The notes: a model not told the origin generated them from the letters alone. A stretch of 64,000 bases of DNA from Paramacrobiotus metropolitanus (GCF_019649055.1 NW_026570305.1:248001-312000); one strand, 5' to 3'. Counted from the first letter of the stretch, positions 33,101 to 46,413 are shown. Numbers and translations: made by a program.

Positions 33101-33811
33101 CGGTGAACACACACAATAAAACAACAGCACTTGTGTTGTTTAGCCAAAAGAAAGTTCTCCTCTTGATTGTCAATGCTTTCGCGGCTGACTGTATGGGAAT
33201 AATTAGCGGACATAAATAAAGCGATTAGTGTAACACTTTGTGCAGAGGATGCGCACTTGAGCGTGTACTTGACAGGCATTCCTCAGCGGTAAAAAACGAC
33301 ACTCAAGTGCAATCTGCGCCAGACGCTGCAGCCGTTGGGCAATACAGGTATATACACGGCGTCGCTGATTGCACTGTGCGCCGGTAATTGCCACTTTTAT
33401 CAATTTGTTGGGGTGGTTTTGCCGGCACACTTCGCCGACAATTGGGACAACAGTAGATGGTTTTGTAATTTTTTTAATAGTGCTACATAACTGAACCATA
33501 TTTTCGTTGATCTGAACTTGGAAATACACCGCTGCTTGAAAGCGAAATTAAATCCATTAAAAACACTAACAATATTTAATAAAACTTTTTCCAACACAAT
33601 GTTTTCTTTTTAAAAAATTCTACGGGCAAAGCATGCAACATGACTGCAAAATTTTTAATTGATTTGAATACGAATATCGCACAATATTAGATTTTTCGAT
33701 TATCATATTGTTATCTACAGAATAATTAACAGCATAAAAATATATCGCATTACATGTATAATAATTTAAAATTATTGTCAAATTTGGAGAAATTATAGAG
33801 TTGCTACTTAC
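30198..33811. other. AT-rich non-coding interval
   Basis: No supported gene. Several open frames of 60-110 codons occur on both strands without splice or domain support. Confidence 0.5.
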
Positions 33812-33921
33812 GCATCAACTCCGGATCGACACCGTTTCATGCTAGTATTCCGTCGACGCGAACCCGGGAATGGAACAAACACCGCCCTGGGTTGCTGCTT
33901 TGGATCCACAAGCTCTTCCAT
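33812..33921 (-). CDS. Possible first coding exon of a minus-strand gene
   Basis: From ATG 33921 the frame reads MEELVDPKQQPRAVFVPFPG... and ends at a strong donor (GATGC|GTAAGT) at 33812/33811, phase 2. GC-rich, SP/RG-type cytoplasmic sequence in an AT-rich setting. It could be an upstream exon of the proton-channel gene, but I could not find a linking exon in phase. Uncertain. Confidence 0.3.
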
Positions 33922-36900
33922 AGCAAGCAGTTTGCAAGCAACAAGATATCAATATAAAAATAATTTCTCCCAATGGTTTAGGCCATTCGGTAAAAATCAG
34001 CGAAAGTTAGCTCAGTGGAACAAAAAGATCCGGTTGGTAAATCACAATGCTTTGGATAATAAAAACTGTAAATCAGTGACCTTTCCGGCCCACATCAAAT
34101 TGTCCCCAACGAACACGAAAATGGCCGAATTGTTGGCCAAAAAAATAATAACAGACAATTCAACGTCCAGATTTCCGCTGTAGCGCCGGTAACTGATCAC
34201 CACTCGAGCCCAACGAACGAACACACACAGAGCGACACTGTGACAGAATGGCTGCACTTCTCGTCAGCTGATGGCAGAACCCGACCGCAAAGAGCGGAAG
34301 GCCTCGATCAGATTCCCCCGGCGCGCAGTGGCGCTGGTCAGTTAGTGCATAGTAGAGAAGAATATTATGATCAGATAGGAAGCGATCAGGTGTTGGTGTG
34401 CTGTAAGCAGAAACCGGTCAGTGTGATTGTCCCTCTATAACCAGCGTATAGTACAGTGCCGCGCTCTCCAACTGATCGACAGCTCCACGATCGGCTGCGA
34501 CATTTGAGAGCTGCCGGTTTGTAGTGCTGCGGTGTTGTTGTGTAAAGGTACATACGGTGTCTTTGAATGAAGACGTATTATTGCGTTGTACAGTGCGCCG
34601 GTGGGCGGTGCTCAAGTCGTACGGCGGGAAGTGGTTAACCAATCTCAGTTATACCAGGATCGCGGGATAAGTCTTTCAGGTAGCATATCTAGATTTCCTG
34701 TATTAATCATTTCGCGCATTAAACTGTCGTGACCAGTCTTACGTATGATTTATTAAATAATATTCTATAGATACAATGAGACGTACAACAAAGTCACTAT
34801 AATTTTTTAAGTAATGGCTTCTTTCTCGTATTAACTTAAACGAAAAAAGTTTAGTAACTATTTCCGTGCGGATGTCCACTGTCCAGTACAAAGAGCGCAT
34901 GCATATTCTTCCTTTTACCATGAACTTTCAGGAGTGCTAAATGCCCTGGAAAACGGAAAAATTTAAGAATTATGTGTAAAAAGATTAACTTCAGTAGTAG
35001 ACTCGGCAGCTACAGCCAAAAACTATCCTTTTATTCTGTAAGTAATAAGGCTGTAATTTTTGTTTCTTCCCTGTGTAACGACAAACCCGAAAAAGTTTTT
35101 TTTCGTTAAATCAATGTTAGTTATAATATAAAGCAAAATCAGGCAATCAGTTCGATGCCACCTTTATCTTTACCTTACGTAAAGCCCTTACACATTATTG
35201 GCAGTGCACTACGCTTTCCACACATTTCACTGTACAGCGTCGAACAACCAAGTTTATTATGCATTATATCATGTTCGACAATAAAAGGCAGTATATTATT
35301 AAGTTCGACAAAATGTACTAATTTTACCGCATATTATCCGACTTGAGAAGACTTTATTCTCATCAGATAAAATACATACACCATAATATTCTGAAAATCT
35401 GACACCGCTGAATTTTATAATTGCGATTAATTGTTGTTTCTGCTGGTGTGATGCATAAATACGCATACAATACCTAGTCATCTCAAAAGCAGAACAAAAA
35501 CAATTAGCGCTGTCACAGTAAACAGGCCTCTCGACAACCAAATGGTCATTTCGCGGTTTCATAAAAGTCTCCAAATGGCACTTGAGTGTGATGCGGTAAG
35601 AGCACAGTGGCCCGGTATCATTTACCACTGCTGAATAGCCGCGTAGTCTCCTCCACCGCTGCTTAATAAATATTACCTTATCCGCATCTTTTCCGCCCCC
35701 GATTACCATTATACCGCGACGGAACAATGCGTGTGTTTTCTCCACTTTGTTTATCAAAGCGACAAACTGCGCAGGTTACGCATACACACAAGTGAATCTG
35801 GGGGCTGCGGTAGCGGCAACGCATGCACTCTGTGTTTTGCGTGTGGAGGTGGAAGATGCGGCGGAAATTGTGCTGCGTGTACTAGGAAGTCAGATTGTGG
35901 TGGTTATGGCGTTTATTATGTTGTCACGAGGATAAGTATACAACTATCAGCGGTTATTGATGCGTGAAGTTCACGTTTTAATAATAAGGATACACCGCCG
36001 CTTTGAAGTGCCCATATAAAGCATAATAGCGTCAACTATGTAAAATTCGAAAATTAACATATAATAATAAAATAAATCTTTAGGCTTCCATAAAAAATTA
36101 CGGTAAAATCGTAGCAGGAAGCCGGTTAATATGCTCGACAGCATTCCTCGTGGTGTTTCCACCGTAAAAACTCCGCCTCCCATTTTGCCCATCATAGACA
36201 AGACATCAGCTGATTGTGTAACCCTAGACAACACTTAACAATGCGCATACAGATCCATGAATCGGCTAATGATGAAATTATATTATTTGCCGATTTTATT
36301 TGGTTAATGCCCGGTGTGCTGTATGTGATTTGCCGGTCGATTGCATTTGGCGCTGACAGCGATGTGTAGTATTTGTGTGTACAGTACCTGATCTCATTCT
36401 GTGTTGTTTTTTCGCTGACGGACAGTGTCGCGCTTGACTGCCGGTGTTGAAGGCTAACTGCCGGTGTGCAGAGCTGCTTCACACTCCTGCTCACAATTTG
36501 TGGCACTATCGCGTTGTTGTTCTCGCCTTTAATGATCGGCTTGGTTAGCCAATTTGCGCAATTAAGATGTGTAACGTGCAGCAGCTGGGATGATTTTTAA
36601 TTAAGGTCAAGGCGAGCAGCGAAAACCACACATCGTGTGCGCAGTCCGTGCATTACTTTTCAAAAATACAAAGGATGCAAAGGTTGCACCCCGCGCAAAA
36701 TCCAACCTAATTAAGAAATTGTGATTCGTAAGAAGGAAGAACCACCGTAGTCAGGAAGAATAGAGGGCAGTGACCTTTTTCTGTTTAGAACAGCAATTTT
36801 AGAGATTTCTTAAGCAAAGGAATACGCGTTTGTTATTAAACAGAATTATGAATACACAGTTTTATTTAATTTAAAAATTATTCGTTTGAACAACAACCTT

Positions 36901-37430
36901 AGTAACATTATACTGAATCAACCTTCCTAGGCGGTCGAGGTGTAATAAAATTTGGATCAAAGTTCGACCCAAATTAATTTAATTGGTCCCAATCGGCACC
37001 GTTCCCTCAATAGGTGCCTCGTTGGATTTCGATGCTAATTTGATGGGGTAAATATTCCGCGGGCTTTTTCTCGCCGGTTTCCTCTTGGAACCTTTGTCGT
37101 GCGGTTAGCTTCCGATGCGCATGGCTGTACGTTACGTAAAGTACAGCCATGCGCATGCAGCACTGCACCAGCGCGCAATGTTGGAGCTGAGATCAAGACG
37201 TTGTGCTTGAGCCAACCAGCGCTTTTGCGGCGGATGTCGCGAGCATGGGACGGATCTAATAGAAACATCGCCGGACATAGCACCAGAACCAAAAAAACTC
37301 TGAGCGATTATACTTTGCAGTGGATTACGCATTTATGATTTATGGGAAGTTAGGTGTACTTTGTAATTCCGGTAAAATTGTGATTTGTCGTGGCTATTCG
37401 GACAAAGCGCAGATAAACTGCGCAAACGGC
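33922..37430. other. Non-coding interval
   Basis: No supported gene. At 37115-37156 there is a hairpin with 16-bp perfect arms (ATGCGCATGGCTGTAC) and a 10-nt loop, in a GC-rich patch (37080-37280) that is otherwise unexplained. Confidence 0.5.
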
Positions 37431-37439
37431 AACTGCGCA

Positions 37440-37575
37440 ATTTGCACTCTGACGATATCTGATAGAAGATAACGGAAGGCGAGCCATGGATAAGCATCGG
37501 TTTTGTACAGCTCACCGGAAATACTGAAAGATTTTGCAGCGATTATGCTTTCCTGTAGTGGGTTAGAAGAAAATT
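37440..37575 (+). promoter_or_regulatory. Upstream region of astacin gene A, duplicated at gene B
   Basis: The stretch from CTGACGATATCTGA to TTTCCTGTAGT (37448-37560) closely matches 47908-48032 upstream of gene B, including GGATAAGCATCGGTTTT and CTCACCGGAAAT. Both lie 120-190 bases before the signal-peptide exon. Likely promoter or 5' UTR, conserved since the gene duplication. Confidence 0.6.
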
Positions 37576-37739
37576 AATAATAGGTAAGATCTTTCTGTAG
37601 GCAATTCTTCAGTTAAATCAATCTAATCAGTGGTATGGTATTCAGTAGCCAACTCGGTATGAATACTTAAATTAATTTTGTTATTTTTTTAAAAATACGA
37701 GTAACAATTTAAATTGTGTTGGGCTTACGGTGGAATATC

Positions 37740-40700
37740 ATGAACCGGTCGTTTGTATGGAGTACATTTGTCGTCCTGGCGTGGTGCAGAGGCTGCACTG
37801 CTTCAGAATTACCAACAGGTAGAGACGGGCCGTCTCAAAAACAGCCACAGATACAAATTATTGCAAGACTAAGAGTCTTAGTAAGAGACTTAGTACTAAG
37901 TTTTATAAAGCATTTTGTGCTTTATTTGGCTGATCATGCTCATGAGCTGATTACGATTACTTACTGGTTAGCTTGAAATTTTTCGAGTGCTTAAATAAGC
38001 ATTCACGTTTTGTTTAAGGGCGGCAAATAGGAAATCAGGTAAGATAATAGAACAACAAAGTCTATTCTGACAGCTAATGAACATTTTGAGAAAGTTTTGT
38101 TGCCAAAAGCCAGATTGTTTTTTTTGCCCACCCAAAAGGTCAACCAGTTAAAATTCGCCGCTTTTGCTCTGTACTTCTGGAATTTAGTTAAGTACGTGCT
38201 TGTTTTTCTGCTTATCCTCTTTTTCTCTCAATCCTAGCTGCAAACGTTGCTCCGCTCTGGAATAACCTTGTGATTAAGCATGCCGTGAGTTTCGTTATTT
38301 TGTACAACTTGAAACGCTTGAGACGAACCAGGGCCATCCCAGATTTAGCTAATTAGGCGCACGTAAACATCGTTCTCGGCGGCATGGTTGTCTTATGTGA
38401 AGACCAGCAAAACGGCAGTTAGGTAATACGAAATACACAATTTGGGCAAGCTGCAGCAGTACAGTACAACACAAATGGCAACAACAACAGCCGTCCCATG
38501 CTGTGTTTACGAGGCGGTCATTGATATTTTAATTGGTATTGCTGCTGCCGCAGTTTGTCTGATTTTGTCTTCTAACATGGGATGAACGGCTAGTTCACCC
38601 CTGTGCGCGAACAGAAACGGAAACTGAACGCCAACACACTGCACACTTTATCTCCCTCACATACATCACATCAAAGGCCACCGCAGCACCTTGCTGCGGG
38701 GCACATCCAGCTCAGACGACGAAATCTAGCAACTGAAGAATCTACCAGATTTAGAATCTGGTAGATGGAGAAAAACACGGCAAAAACAGCAAAACAACCT
38801 AGCAGCCGCCTGTGCGCGGGTGAACGGAGAGGCCACTCCTCCTTACAGTCTAATCACTTGGCACAACATTACCCTATACCATCATATTACCAAACCTTAA
38901 GGTTTAAATAATACTAATATTAAGGTGTAGTAATATTATATTTAGTAATATTAGTACTAAATGTTAAGATTTAGTAATACATATTATGCCTATACAATCA
39001 TATGCCTCGACAATGTTTCAGGGCGGATTTCAGTGCAAAATGTACTAGGAAAGTGCAAAATGGACCAGTAGCAGAAATGTAGCGGGGTGCCCACTCCTCC
39101 TTACAGTCTAATCACTTGGCACAACATTACCCTATACCATCATATTACCAAACCTTAAGGTTTAAATAATACTAATATTAAGGTGTAGTAATATTATATT
39201 TAGTAATATTAGTACTAAATGTTAAGATTTAGTAATACATATTATGCCTATACAATCATATGCCTCGACAATGTTTCAGGGCGGATTCGAAGAATCAGTG
39301 CAAAATGTGTACTAGGAAAGTGCACTCGCTTTTGGCGGGCACTGCATGACCGAAGCGTAGCAGGAATATAGCTAGCCGAACCAATGTACTTGATGTAAGC
39401 CAGCTGGTGGTTTACGTTGTGGCTTGACAGTGTTTTATGTAAAGCGCTGCTATTAAGATTGCAGGTACTGATAACAGGTAAGCTGCACTCGTACAACTGC
39501 AGGTAAACAGGCTAAAACTGTATTATAGCCCGGACCTGCCTGGTGCAGCTAATACCACATGTACCGTCAATGCCGCACAGTCTTAATAGCAGCGCTTTAC
39601 ATAAAACGCTGTGCAGCCACAACGTAAACCACCAGCTGGCTTACATCAGAAGTACAAGGGATTGGTTCGGCTAGACACATTTTTCCCCTATATAAGATAG
39701 ACGTAATAAATATAAGACAGATTCATATTTAGGACGTTTCCGGTGCCGTTGCATTATATGATGTTTACAATTATTAGCATATTTTGAACTCGTTTACAGC
39801 ACTTTATCTTCTGCAGAGCTACCGCAAATTAGTAAAATGGATGTTACAGCAAAAATCTATAGCCGGTACATACAACAAAAAAGTACACCAAAAATCCATA
39901 ACCGGTAAAACCGCCCAGACAGATACGAACATTTCGTTGCTCTTACAACTGCGTAAATTCTTCCCGGACAGTTTCTTTAGCTGTGCAAGTAAAGTTCTTC
40001 ATGCTGGAATCACATTTCGAATCTCAGAAAGTTTTTGAATTCCCTAAAGCAACACACACATGGCAACTTTTCAATAATGTTTCTAATTTAGCAGAATTCA
40101 TTCTGATTCATTCATTCTAAGTAATTTTTCTAATATAAGAATTATTTTTCGATGAAGATTTTGTTTCGTCTTGGTGATATTCAGTCTACGCTGGCTGCAA
40201 TTTAGGTATTTATATGTAAAGGTAATAGATTACGGCAATTGTTCAAAAATTACGATTTCGGTGTGAAACTCTCATTTCATCGTTCTTGCCGAAGGTTGCC
40301 TCTTCAACGATGGTCAGGCGAGGGGGCAACAGAGAGTCTGGTAAGAGTTTTTGATGGACGTTTCTACCGGTCACAGTCGCAAATTTTAGAAAACCTAGAG
40401 GGCGGCATATATTTGGGACAAATTACGACGGACGGTTAGCAGAGCCCGAAGATGACTGTGCCGGTATTACGTAGAGGCATTGTTAGACAACACTTTTTAA
40501 ATTTTATCTATCACAGAAATGGCAAGGGATGTAGTTTTGGCTTTTTTTATTTCGCCGCATACGCAACACATTACAAACATCGCACATGGAGCTTCGTGTT
40601 ACTTTTTTCCGTACGAGGTGGTGCTTTATCATCGAGCGGCTCAAGTATTCTAAAGTATTTTTGGAAAAACATCTGCATAAGGATAATACTTAGTTAGTAA

Positions 40701-43700
40701 ATAGCGCACCGGAACCAAAGGGGATTGGAACCAAAGAAATAACACCACGGCTATTACTAGCCGTGAGTGTATAAACGGCCACCACCGGGCCCTTTCCGTT
40801 TTGTGTGCGGTAACCGACGGACGATACCACCAAGTTCATGGGGCGTTAGTATAACGGCCATGGAGCTGGTGTGTATCCAGTAACAAATACTACTGTCCAT
40901 ATGTGCATTTGGTGGCGGTGACCGACACACAGACACCACAAATTGTATGTATCGTGAGTATAAACGGCCACTGTATCTATTCACTTTCATATGCGGTAAC
41001 CGACGGACGGATAGCACCAGTTACATAGGCCGGGAGTACAGATATATGCGGCCACGGCGCATGTGTGCATTTGAAAGAAACGGCCACTGCGCACATGTGC
41101 ATTTGGTGGCGGTGACCGACGGACGGACACCACATTTTCCATATTCGCTGAACATAGATGACCTTCGCTACGCTTCGGTCGAATATCTTTAAATTCCGAT
41201 GCCACAAACATAGAAGTACAAAACAGCTTCTTATTAAAACATTTTTTGTTTAGACTGGGAAGCGTACATTTCTCCAGAAATCTTGGAGAGATATGCCGGA
41301 AAGCCGCCTGATAATTCTTCGGCTGAGCCGCAATTCGAGGAAGACATCCTGGGCATCGATCTAGCTGAGAACGAGATGAATGTCAGTTCCACCACAACGG
41401 CGGAAACTGTGTAGAACCATTCGCTTTGCAGCGTGGCTGTATGTTTATTTTTTGTTTAGTTTTGCATACAGTTACCCTATTTTGTAGGCGTCGCACACAG
41501 ATAATAACTTTTTTGACACCTCGTACTCGCGTTGGCCCAGTGGAATCGTTCCTTTTGAAATCAGCACAGCCTTCAGTCAGTAATCGTTTCATCATTTTTA
41601 CTTAATATTACTGAAGTACCTAGTACCTAAGTTGAAGTACCTAAGTTGTCAATAAGTAGCATGCTGAAACGTATTTCAACTTTTAACAGCTGAAGAAGAA
41701 AGATTTACCATCCAAACGACCCTAGAAAAAATGTCTAAAACCACCGGGAACTGCATTAACTTCGTTCCTCGCATGCACCATCGGGACTACGTGCAGTTCG
41801 TCCGCAGCAAAGAGTAAGTCGCAGCACGGCCTGACAGCTCTGCACAGCCTGACAGCAACTCTACTGTGCAAGCAGCAGATATGTTTTGTGCATACTGCCG
41901 CTGTTGCTTGACCTTTCGCAATAACAGTCCTTTCGCGGCTTTGATTCACAAGCAGCAATAGGGCTTTATTCGTTTGTTTATTTAATTAGAATTCCTCGGT
42001 TAATAGACGAGTGGCTGCTGATCAAAGTAGTAGTTCTTAACTTAATAGTGAGTAATTTACGTATGACAAAATGACAAACCGTTACTCACACAATGTTTAA
42101 ATTTCTAGATGCTCATCCTATATCGGACGTCAGACGAGCGGTAGGCAGCTGATTCGGCTAGCTCCCGCATGCGCCTCAGACCCGGGAGACATTCAGCACG
42201 AAGCAATGCATGCGCTAGGTTTCTGCCACGAAATGAGTCGTCCTGATCGTGACCAGTATATAAAGGTTATTTACGAAAATATACCACAAGGTAGGCGCAT
42301 TACTTGTTAGTTGTCTCGTATGAACTGTCACAAACGATCCAAAATGTGACCCTATAATACTCTCAACAACTCTGTAAACTTCATCCATTTTTGCGTTCCA
42401 GAAAACTGGCACAATTTTGAAATTCGGGTGCGAAATACTCGCACTTTTGGCCTGCCTTACGATTACGCTTCAATTATGCATTATCCAATTTTTGCTTTCT
42501 CCAAAGACACGACTAAACCAACCATAATTCCCACCAAAAAGCCAGCACAGTGCATTGGACAGAAATATGGCATAAGCTACCTGGATGTGTTGAAAATCAA
42601 GATTGCTTATGGCTGCTTAGACGAATCGCAGATCAAATCAACTAACTGGACAAAATATTTACAAGAGAATACAATGTGCTCGAAAGGTACAGACACTTAT
42701 GCAAGAGCATCTTAATCGTTTTGAACGGCGTATAACATTTTGTTCGCGATGTAAAGCACGAAATTATTGACAAAATAGCGGCTGTGCAAGAAAAAAGGCT
42801 GACAACAGTAACTGTGAAAAAGAATCATTGGAGCCGGCATAGTTAAACATCATTTCATTCAGCATCATAAATATATAAGATTGTCTGCGTTCTCAAGACT
42901 GCTCATACGCTTTTGTAAATTAAATAAGGTTACATCAATAAATTCTGCTTTTCAGTGGCTTTGCGACCCAGTGAAGGTTTTGAAATTGGCAAGGATTACT
43001 TTTCCCCGTTAAAGACTCACAGGTTAACCCTGCAAACCGATAAAAACCTCGTAATGTATCGCGAATGTGACGGGAAGTCTGTATTCGCTACTTTTACTTA
43101 TGGTTTTCCGAAAGTCAAAGCAGTGTTGAATGAGGACGGGCAATTTGAAATGGAAACATATGTGAGCGCAAAGGAATCGCAGCCACTCAGATACTGGGGT
43201 TCTGAAACATGGGGGTATCAAGGCTCAGAACTGTTCGTGTCGGACGCGGGATACTTTTACTTATGTAATTACGCACACGGATGTTATTGGCGCTCTAGCG
43301 GCCATCATATTCGCGGCTGCAACGGAACTACTAACTATTTCCCATCCATAACGTACAAATATCGAGGTAAGTAGTAGGTAATTACTCTGAGTTTTAATAG
43401 TATCCTGCACGAAAAGTAGCGGCGAAGTTTGGCCGGCGTAGCGGCCAGGCTGCTGACTGAACGTGATCGGCTTTAGCTCTCACTCGCCTACACTGTACAG
43501 TATATTCACACCGTACAAAAGTCTGGACAAAAGCAGTGTAACAGTACTTGTACAGTACTTTAGTAATAATTATTTATGTATCCCATAAAGTCATAATTAT
43601 AATTACCCACAGCAAGCACAACAAACATCGTCATCACCTAGTAATTCGTCTTTCTTCGAAATAATAAGACTTAGTGGTAATGAGTGGGAGCTAAATAATT

Positions 43701-46337
43701 ACTACACAGGTGATGGTACACGACGACTACTTCAAGTACCGCAAAGATAGCAAAAACGATGACATTTTTAAAATCGGATGGGGTCTGAGTTCTGACTTAT
43801 CTGAGTCAAATTTATGTCGACTTTCTCAGCGACAATGTCGACAAAATTAACTGTAATTGCAATAATTTAGCAAACAGATCCCATATTGGTAGTTTTAGCA
43901 CTAACCGTGTACGATGACGAATAAATTGAAAAGATGTTTACGCCTGCAAACTGTCCGGCCTATTAAGCACACCTTAAAATTTCTGAAATTGACAAGTAAC
44001 CAAACTAGCAATAATGTCTTGTTAACAGTGATCATCAAATCCGGAGAGAACTTGGACCTCTCATCCACATACCTCTCTTACAATGAAGAATTTAGCGTGA
44101 CAGTACATAAACGAAGAGCGATTGTGGTATGGCGAAGATGTGATAATCGGCAAGCATTTCGAGCAGTGGCCCGGAAAGCAATAACCAGCATTACCCTACA
44201 TGGGACAGGTAATCTAGTGGCATATGCGGCGGATCAGTCGTATGTCTGGTGGTCGGGTACTGATGGATCCAGCCATTTAAAGCCGGAGCTACGACTGTAC
44301 GATAACGGATTCCTTTACCTGTGCGATGTTAATGGATGCTACTGGCAGTCAAGTGGCTTCCTGGATAAGTGTTCTGCAAATACGCGCAAATTATCGCACA
44401 AACACAAAGTGTGTGCGACCTTATGGTACGAGACAAACTATACAAAAGGAGAGACTCCAGTCGTGGCAGGAACGGAGAGCAACGTATACGAAACTTCCCA
44501 AGATAAATTTAGTTCCGCTAAGGTAACTTTGGACTGCACTTTGGTGCTATATAGTCATGTGAACTATGGTGGAATTTCCACCGCTTTTACCTCAACTGGC
44601 CCAACAAAGGATGGATATCGCTGGTACACGTTTCAAGGCCAAGGATGGGATAATACTGCCCGTTCGCTGCGATGTTATTGTTCACGAGGGCAGAAAATCG
44701 TGGCCGCTGTTCCACATAAACAAACTGATTTGGAAATACAAGAATCGGTCTGTGCTACCTTGTGGTGGGAGTCAAATTACACTGCACAGGAGACGGTAGT
44801 GGCTCGCAACAGTGATTTTAATCTGGACAAAACTATGCAGGACAAAATCAGTTCCGTCAAGGTGACGTTTGGTTGTACATTAACACTTTACAGCCAGATA
44901 AATTTTCTCGGAAATATGACGAGTTTCACTCCTGTCCGGGATGGATATGGATGGTACAGCTCGCTCGGAAAATCTTGGGATAATACTGCACGCTCGCTAA
45001 TATGCTACTGTCGTGATCACCAAGTGTCGGTTCCTACAATAACGATCGAAGCTGCAGGTCAACAGGAATCACTGTGCGCCGTTCTATGGACAGATCCGGA
45101 CTTTACACTGGGAGAAACATTGGTGAATAATGGTGCAGAAAGCAATCTAGATGCTAGCCTCCATGCTAAATTTAGTTCAGCTAAAGTTACACCGGGATGC
45201 ACACTAGTGGCATACACTCTAATCAATTTCAAAGGAAAGGCAACGGTTTATTCTCCGGTGAATGAAAGTCATATTTTCTTTTTATTCGAGGGTGATGGGA
45301 ATACCACGGCGCGATCTATTAAATGCTTTTGCAGTTCAAATCATCCAAGAGACCCAACGTTGATGCTCACTTCTGAGACAAGTTATTCCCAGGCTCCACG
45401 ATGTGCCTTTTTTTGGCTGGATGCAAATTACGAAGGGAGCTCCTGGTATATAGATGCCGATACAGAAGGCAATATCGTCGAAGCCGCCATAAACAGTGTC
45501 AGCTCCGTTAAGGTCACGCTTGGATGTGTACTGGTATTTTATAGCTCGAAAAATTACAGAGGAATCGCCACGGGTTTCTGCCCAACTGTAGAGAACGAGT
45601 TGCACTACTCTTTCCAAGGCCGATCCTACGACAATACTGCACAATCATATCGGTGTTTTTGTTCTCGACTAAATCCGGAAAATAAAGCACTCACACCAGA
45701 TATTGGTGCAGAGCGTCCCAACTTGCAGGAAGGACTGTGTGCTGTTCTTTGGTTGGAACCAAACTTTACAGGAGTCGAAATACCAATCGGAAGAGGAACT
45801 GCTGCCAACCTGCATACAAGCATTCATGATAAAGTCAGCTCTGCAAGGGTTACAAAGGGATGCCAGCTAACTATCTACTCGGTAACCGACTTCCAAGGAA
45901 TTTATGCACCTTTCAGCCCATCCGAGGTAAATGGTCGCTATATCTTTGATAATAAAAATTACGATAATACTGCACGGTCAGTTGAGTGCTATTGCTCTCT
46001 CAAACGGCGGGCACTTTCAACAAGTATGCCAACATTGTACGCCGGAGAAAAGGTTCCGCGGAAGCCCGTGTGTGCATACCTGTGGCTGGATCCGGATTAT
46101 TCAAACGGGGAGACGACAATAGCTGTCGATGAACAAGGAGATCTGTCAGTTCATTTGCAGGATAAATTCAGCTCAACTATTGTGACGGTCGGCTGCACGC
46201 TCGTAACATACAGTTTGACCAACTTTAAAGGGAATGTCACGGCGTTCACTGCTACGGGCAACGAAAATAAAGCGTTCTGTTTCCAAGGACAGAGTTATGA
46301 TAATGATGCGCGATCAGTAAAGTGCTACTGTTTTTAG
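37740..46337 (+). CDS. Secreted astacin metalloprotease with lectin-like and six crystallin-like domains (gene A)
   Basis: Exons 37740-37818, 41254-about 41385, 41690-41813, 42109-42290, 42402-42686, 42956-43366 and 44029-46337; phases agree; about 1173 aa. Signal peptide (FVWSTFVVLAW), propeptide with FEEDILGID, then the catalytic zinc motif HEAMHALGFCHEMSRPDRD near residue 141 and Met-turn SIMHYP. Next come two bulb-lectin-like domains; the first has the full Q-x-D-x-N-x-V-x-Y motif (QTDKNLVMY). Last are six repeats of about 90 aa, each with four Cys, a QDKFSS-type motif, an LYSxxNYxG-type motif and DNTARSxxCYC. This resembles beta/gamma-crystallin domains (inference). The exon 2 donor is weak (A|GTTCC) and is placed by phase. 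The ATG is internal relative to gene B. Confidence 0.85.
38833..39348. repeat. 258-bp tandem duplication in intron 1 of gene A
   Basis: Two copies, 38833-39090 and 39091-39348, starting CCACTCCTCCTTACAG. The first about 196 bases appear identical and the remainder differs by small indels. Rich in TTAAGGTTTAAATAATACT palindromic motifs. Confidence 0.85.
39375..39671. mobile_element. 297-bp TIR element in intron 1 of gene A
   Basis: Inverted ends of about 100 bases (GCCGAACCAAT..., with GTAAGCCAGCTGGTGG inside) fold back almost completely. TA flanks both sides (39373-39374, 39672-39673), within CTAG. No coding capacity; a mariner-type MITE. Confidence 0.8.
40767..41140. repeat. Degenerate minisatellite in intron 1 of gene A
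   Basis: About five diverged units of 75-110 bp. Each contains GAGTATAAACGGCCAC, ATATGTGCATTTGGTGGCGG and GTAACCGACGGACGG followed by CACCA. It ends about 110 bp before exon 2. Confidence 0.75.
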
Positions 46338-46407
46338 AACCTTCGCACTGTTGGATTAGTAATCGAAACAGTATGTCGTGCTCTCTTCTCCCTTCGATGC
46401 TTCTATC

Positions 46408-46413
46408 AATAAA
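46408..46413 (+). terminator. Poly(A) signal of gene A
   Basis: AATAAA 70 bases after the stop codon, followed by a T-rich stretch. Immediately downstream lies the hAT-type element. Confidence 0.6.

Noticed and set aside
34005-34075. A-box-like GTTAGCTCAGTGG suggesting a tRNA gene
   Set aside because: No B box or cloverleaf follows.
35299-35757. 152-codon minus-strand ORF
   Set aside because: No start context, splice sites, domain or paralogue; composition resembles surrounding non-coding DNA.
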